Below, one piece after another: positions 19,875-22,064 of a stretch of 22,064 nucleotides of DNA (within the stretch, counting starts at the first letter, position 1; each line of letters starts with the position of its first letter). A program made the translations under genes and the position numbers. Origin of the DNA: an uncultured Bacteroidia bacterium (lineage in GTDB: Bacteria > Bacteroidota > Bacteroidia > Bacteroidales > Prolixibacteraceae); assembly GCA_903859795.1 (NCBI GenBank), contig CAIOOC010000380.1:1-22064 (forward strand), written 5' to 3'. The notes below the pieces were generated by a model. It searched no databases and had not been told where the DNA came from. It saw only the letters and a list, made by a program, of their open reading frames with translations.

Positions 19875-22064
19875 TTAAGGTGTGCGGCTGACTTCTGTTC
19901 CTGCCTTTGTAACTTTGGTTTTACCACTGCCGCCTTCAAGAGTAAATGCCTGTTCGACTGTAGCGAATATCTTACCATCCCCCCCTTCGGTGTGAACACG
20001 GAACCGGTTTGGAATAATCCATTTAAATTTTCCGATGGACCATGGTCTGGGAAAACCCCGGATTGCCGCTGTATCAGTTGCTGTATTTTCATTATTGATT
20101 TGCAGGGGAAAAAACTGATCCCCTGAATCATGATCCAATTTACTCTGGAATTTGGTAAAATATCCTTCCACACCACTTGGTGGGCCTGATACTTCTCCTG
20201 CTTCAATATTTGCAAATGAAACATTTTTAGGGTTGTATAAAAATTTGAGCTGCATCCCAGCCCCCATAGTTCCCGGATCATAGGATAGTACGCTTGTTCT
20301 GCGACCTGTTACTGCACTTGGTTCCAGAACGACGATTTCCTTGGTTTTGGTGTATTTCCCTGAAGTTAAACTGACACTGACTGAGGCTCCTCTGTTTGGA
20401 GCGGTCCAGACGAAGTGATCAGTTGAAGCTAAGGAGCCGGGCGAGCCACCTGTTGCAGACCAGTCGCCAATTTTGCTTCCTTTAAAGGTAACTTTCTCGC
20501 CTACACCAATTTTGGACCGCAATCTTCCTGAACCGTCAGGGGCATTGAACTGTGTCTCGATTGTAAAATCAGGTGCCCGAAGATAATAATCCCAGGACTT
20601 AAGCAGGCTCATTATCCCTTTTAGCACATTTTTTGCAAAATTTACCAGCCAGTTCCACGCCTGCAAAATTGCTTTACCTATTTTTAATGCCATAGCGATG
20701 ACCCAGTCGATGGCCCGGGTGATAACCATTGACAGATTGCGTGTAAAAGTTTGAATCCATTTCCAGGCTTCTGTAATTGTGTCGATTATCAATTTTCTGG
20801 CTGTAGCAATTATCAGGTTCCAGGCTCTGATGATGACCATTCCGACCTGTCGTGCCATTGCCTGGATCCAGTTCCATGCATTGGTAATTGCCATGGCCAG
20901 CCGTGAAGCTGCTGCCTGAACCCAGTTCCAGGCATTGGTGATAGCCTGAGCCAGATTCCGGGCCACTGACTGTATCCAGTTCCAGGCATTGGTGATATTC
21001 TGTGCTATCCGGGAGGCTATCTGCTGAATCCTGTTCCAGGCATTTGTGATTGCCATAGCCATACCCGATGCCATAGACTGGACCCAGTTCCAGGCGTTTG
21101 TAATCCCCATTGCCAGCCGTGAGGCCAGCACTTTCACCCAGCCCCATGATGCCGGAAGATGCTGCCCCAGCCGGGCTGCGGTGGCCTGAATCCAGTTCCA
21201 GGCAGAGGTAATTGAGCCGGCGATATTCGAAGCTACATCCTGAATCCAGTTCCAGGCGTTCGTGATTGCCATGGCCAATCGAGAAGCTATTGACTGGATA
21301 AGATTCCAGCTATTCGTGATATTCTGAGCAACTCTTGAGGCAACGGCCTGAATCCAGTTCCATGAGGCGGTAATCCCCTTTCCTATGCGGGCAGCGGCAC
21401 TCTGAATCCATGTCCATGCGTTAGTTATTCCCATATTAACTCTTGTGGCCAGTCCCCTGATCCAAGTCCAGGCAGAGGTAACCGCCTGACTAATACCTGA
21501 TGCGATTCCCCGAATAAAGGTCCAGGCAGATGCAAGGCCAAGTCTGATAGCAGATGCCACATTTCTGATAAACGTCCAGGCCTCAACTATTCCAGCGCCA
21601 ATCCCTGAGGCTATGTTTCTGATCCAGGTTGTGGCAACACTGATTCCTCCGCCAATGGCCTGCCTAACACTGTTAATGATATCGCCTAATGCTCCGGCAA
21701 CTGCACTTGCGCCTTGTCTGGCATCGTCAAGAAGCCCTCGTTGAATGCCGGATGAGCCTGTCTGGATTGACTGGCGCTGCACGGAAGTTTCAGTGCTACC
21801 GGTTGTCCTTTCGGCATTTTGTGCAGGTCCATTGGCAGCTCCCTGCTGAACCACATGGGTAAGCTCATGGGCAAGCAATTGTTTCCCTTGCGGTGATTGT
21901 GGCTGATACTGCCCTGCCCCGAAAAATATATGGTTCTGGTAGGTGAAAGCTTTTGCATTGAGTTGCTCATTCATCTGTCCGGCACCCTGATCATGGTGAA
22001 TACGCACGCTGGAAAAGTCTTTGCCGAACCTGGGCTCCATAAAACTACGTGTTTCAGCAGGTAA
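19875..22064 (-). CDS. DUF4157 (eCIS core) protein with 19 amphipathic 18-residue repeats, 5'-partial
   Basis: The frame is open through the window edge; upstream of the Met at 22040 it reads LPAETRSF, the usual lead-in to DUF4157, so the start lies outside. Numbering from that Met, residues 1-68 are the DUF4157 domain (MEPRFGKDFSSVRIH, FGAGQY, LLAHELTHVVQQ) with a HELTH zinc-site motif at 58-62. A Gln/Thr/Ser-rich linker (69-135) follows. Residues 136-478 are 19 tandem repeats of consensus AWNWIQxxASRLAxAITN. From about 490 to the end the protein is beta-strand rich (GVGEKVTFKG, FVWTAPNRGASVSVSL, then GKIFATVEQAFTLEGG) and may form Ig-like domains. DUF4157 is the hallmark 'eCIS core' domain found in injection-system loci, often in putative cargo. 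The AAA+ ATPase gene follows 41 bases later, presumably co-transcribed. The protein could be cargo, a tube-filling factor, or tape-measure-like. Confidence 0.88.
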   Translation of the reverse strand, partial: LPAETRSFMEPRFGKDFSSVRIHHDQGAGQMNEQLNAKAFTYQNHIFFGAGQYQPQSPQGKQLLAHELTHVVQQGAANGPAQNAERTTGSTETSVQRQSIQTGSSGIQRGLLDDARQGASAVAGALGDIINSVRQAIGGGISVATTWIRNIASGIGAGIVEAWTFIRNVASAIRLGLASAWTFIRGIASGISQAVTSAWTWIRGLATRVNMGITNAWTWIQSAAARIGKGITASWNWIQAVASRVAQNITNSWNLIQSIASRLAMAITNAWNWIQDVASNIAGSITSAWNWIQATAARLGQHLPASWGWVKVLASRLAMGITNAWNWVQSMASGMAMAITNAWNRIQQIASRIAQNITNAWNWIQSVARNLAQAITNAWNWVQAAASRLAMAITNAWNWIQAMARQVGMVIIRAWNLIIATARKLIIDTITEAWKWIQTFTRNLSMVITRAIDWVIAMALKIGKAILQAWNWLVNFAKNVLKGIMSLLKSWDYYLRAPDFTIETQFNAPDGSGRLRSKIGVGEKVTFKGSKIGDWSATGGSPGSLASTDHFVWTAPNRGASVSVSLTSGKYTKTKEIVVLEPSAVTGRRTSVLSYDPGTMGAGMQLKFLYNPKNVSFANIEAGEVSGPPSGVEGYFTKFQSKLDHDSGDQFFPLQINNENTATDTAAIRGFPRPWSIGKFKWIIPNRFRVHTEGGDGKIFATVEQAFTLEGGSGKTKVTKAGTEVSRTP
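20607..21635 (-). repeat. 19 tandem 54-base repeats encoding a Trp-rich amphipathic helix
   Basis: The coding repeats start at Ala136 (ATTWIRNIASGIGAGIVE) and end at Ser478. All units are 18 residues except number 16 (406-424), which has 19. Central copies such as AWNWIQSIASRLAMAITN and AWNWVQAAASRLAMAITN are the most alike; the first three (AWTFIR type) and last five drift. At DNA level phrases such as CCAGTTCCAGGCATTGGTGAT recur on the plus strand. No stop or frameshift interrupts the array. Confidence 0.95.

Noticed and set aside
20674..21147. Alternative-frame repetitive protein of 157 codons within the repeat array
   Set aside because: Its Gly/Tyr/Leu repeats are a shadow of the 54-base coding repeats in another frame; the 18-residue frame gives a consistent domain context.
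20607..21635. CRISPR-like array because of regular 54-base spacing
   Set aside because: There are no invariant repeats with unique spacers; the whole unit is coding, degenerate at third positions, and keeps the amino-acid pattern.

Overview
This window looks like a chromosomal piece of a Bacteroidota genome, probably an environmental member of the Bacteroidia. The evidence is family content: a DUF6340-type lipoprotein, an SSF symporter, a Tat-exported Gfo/Idh lipoprotein, a SUMF1-type protein, weak or absent Shine-Dalgarno sites, and short hairpin repeats of a style I associate with Bacteroidota intergenic DNA. Composition is moderate and rather AT-rich between genes. No rRNA, CRISPR array, transposase or integrase was seen.

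Layout. Bases 1-768 hold an exported carboxymuconolactone-decarboxylase-family gene interrupted by an in-frame TGA. A sodium/solute symporter (925-2418, minus) and an exported beta-propeller protein (2566-3819, plus) follow, then an AT-rich, very acidic orphan (3879-4412). From 4464 to 7594 on the minus strand there is a compact methylthioadenosine salvage block: mtnA, a class II aldolase-like gene, mtnP, and a CAT-anticodon tRNA closed by a terminator. No downstream aerobic methionine-salvage genes are visible, so the class II protein probably takes the mtnA product. Two kinds of REP-like hairpin elements sit in this block, and one of them encodes the C-terminus of MtnA.

A cytoplasmic Gfo/Idh oxidoreductase with a TIM-barrel sugar isomerase (7731-9909, minus) ends in a clear terminator. 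Next come a membrane-anchored M15 peptidase (10177-10680, plus) and a DUF6340 lipoprotein (10912-12066, minus). A three-gene minus-strand group (12301-17399) encodes a GH106-like glycoside hydrolase, a tetraheme NapC/NirT cytochrome fused to a SUMF1 domain, and a Tat-exported Gfo/Idh lipoprotein. It reads as an envelope glycoside-processing and redox module. A DUF4395 membrane protein follows at 17735-18397.

The right end is the most interesting part. An AAA+ ATPase of the contractile-injection-system type (18514-19833) lies 41 bases downstream of a DUF4157 ('eCIS core') protein (19875 to beyond 22064). These two genes suggest the edge of an extracellular contractile injection system locus that continues past the window. 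The DUF4157 protein carries 19 near-perfect tandem repeats of 18 residues, rich in tryptophan, whose helical projection gives a cleanly two-faced helix. It is followed by a beta-rich C-terminal part. That architecture, beside an Afp15-like ATPase, is the best candidate here for something undescribed.
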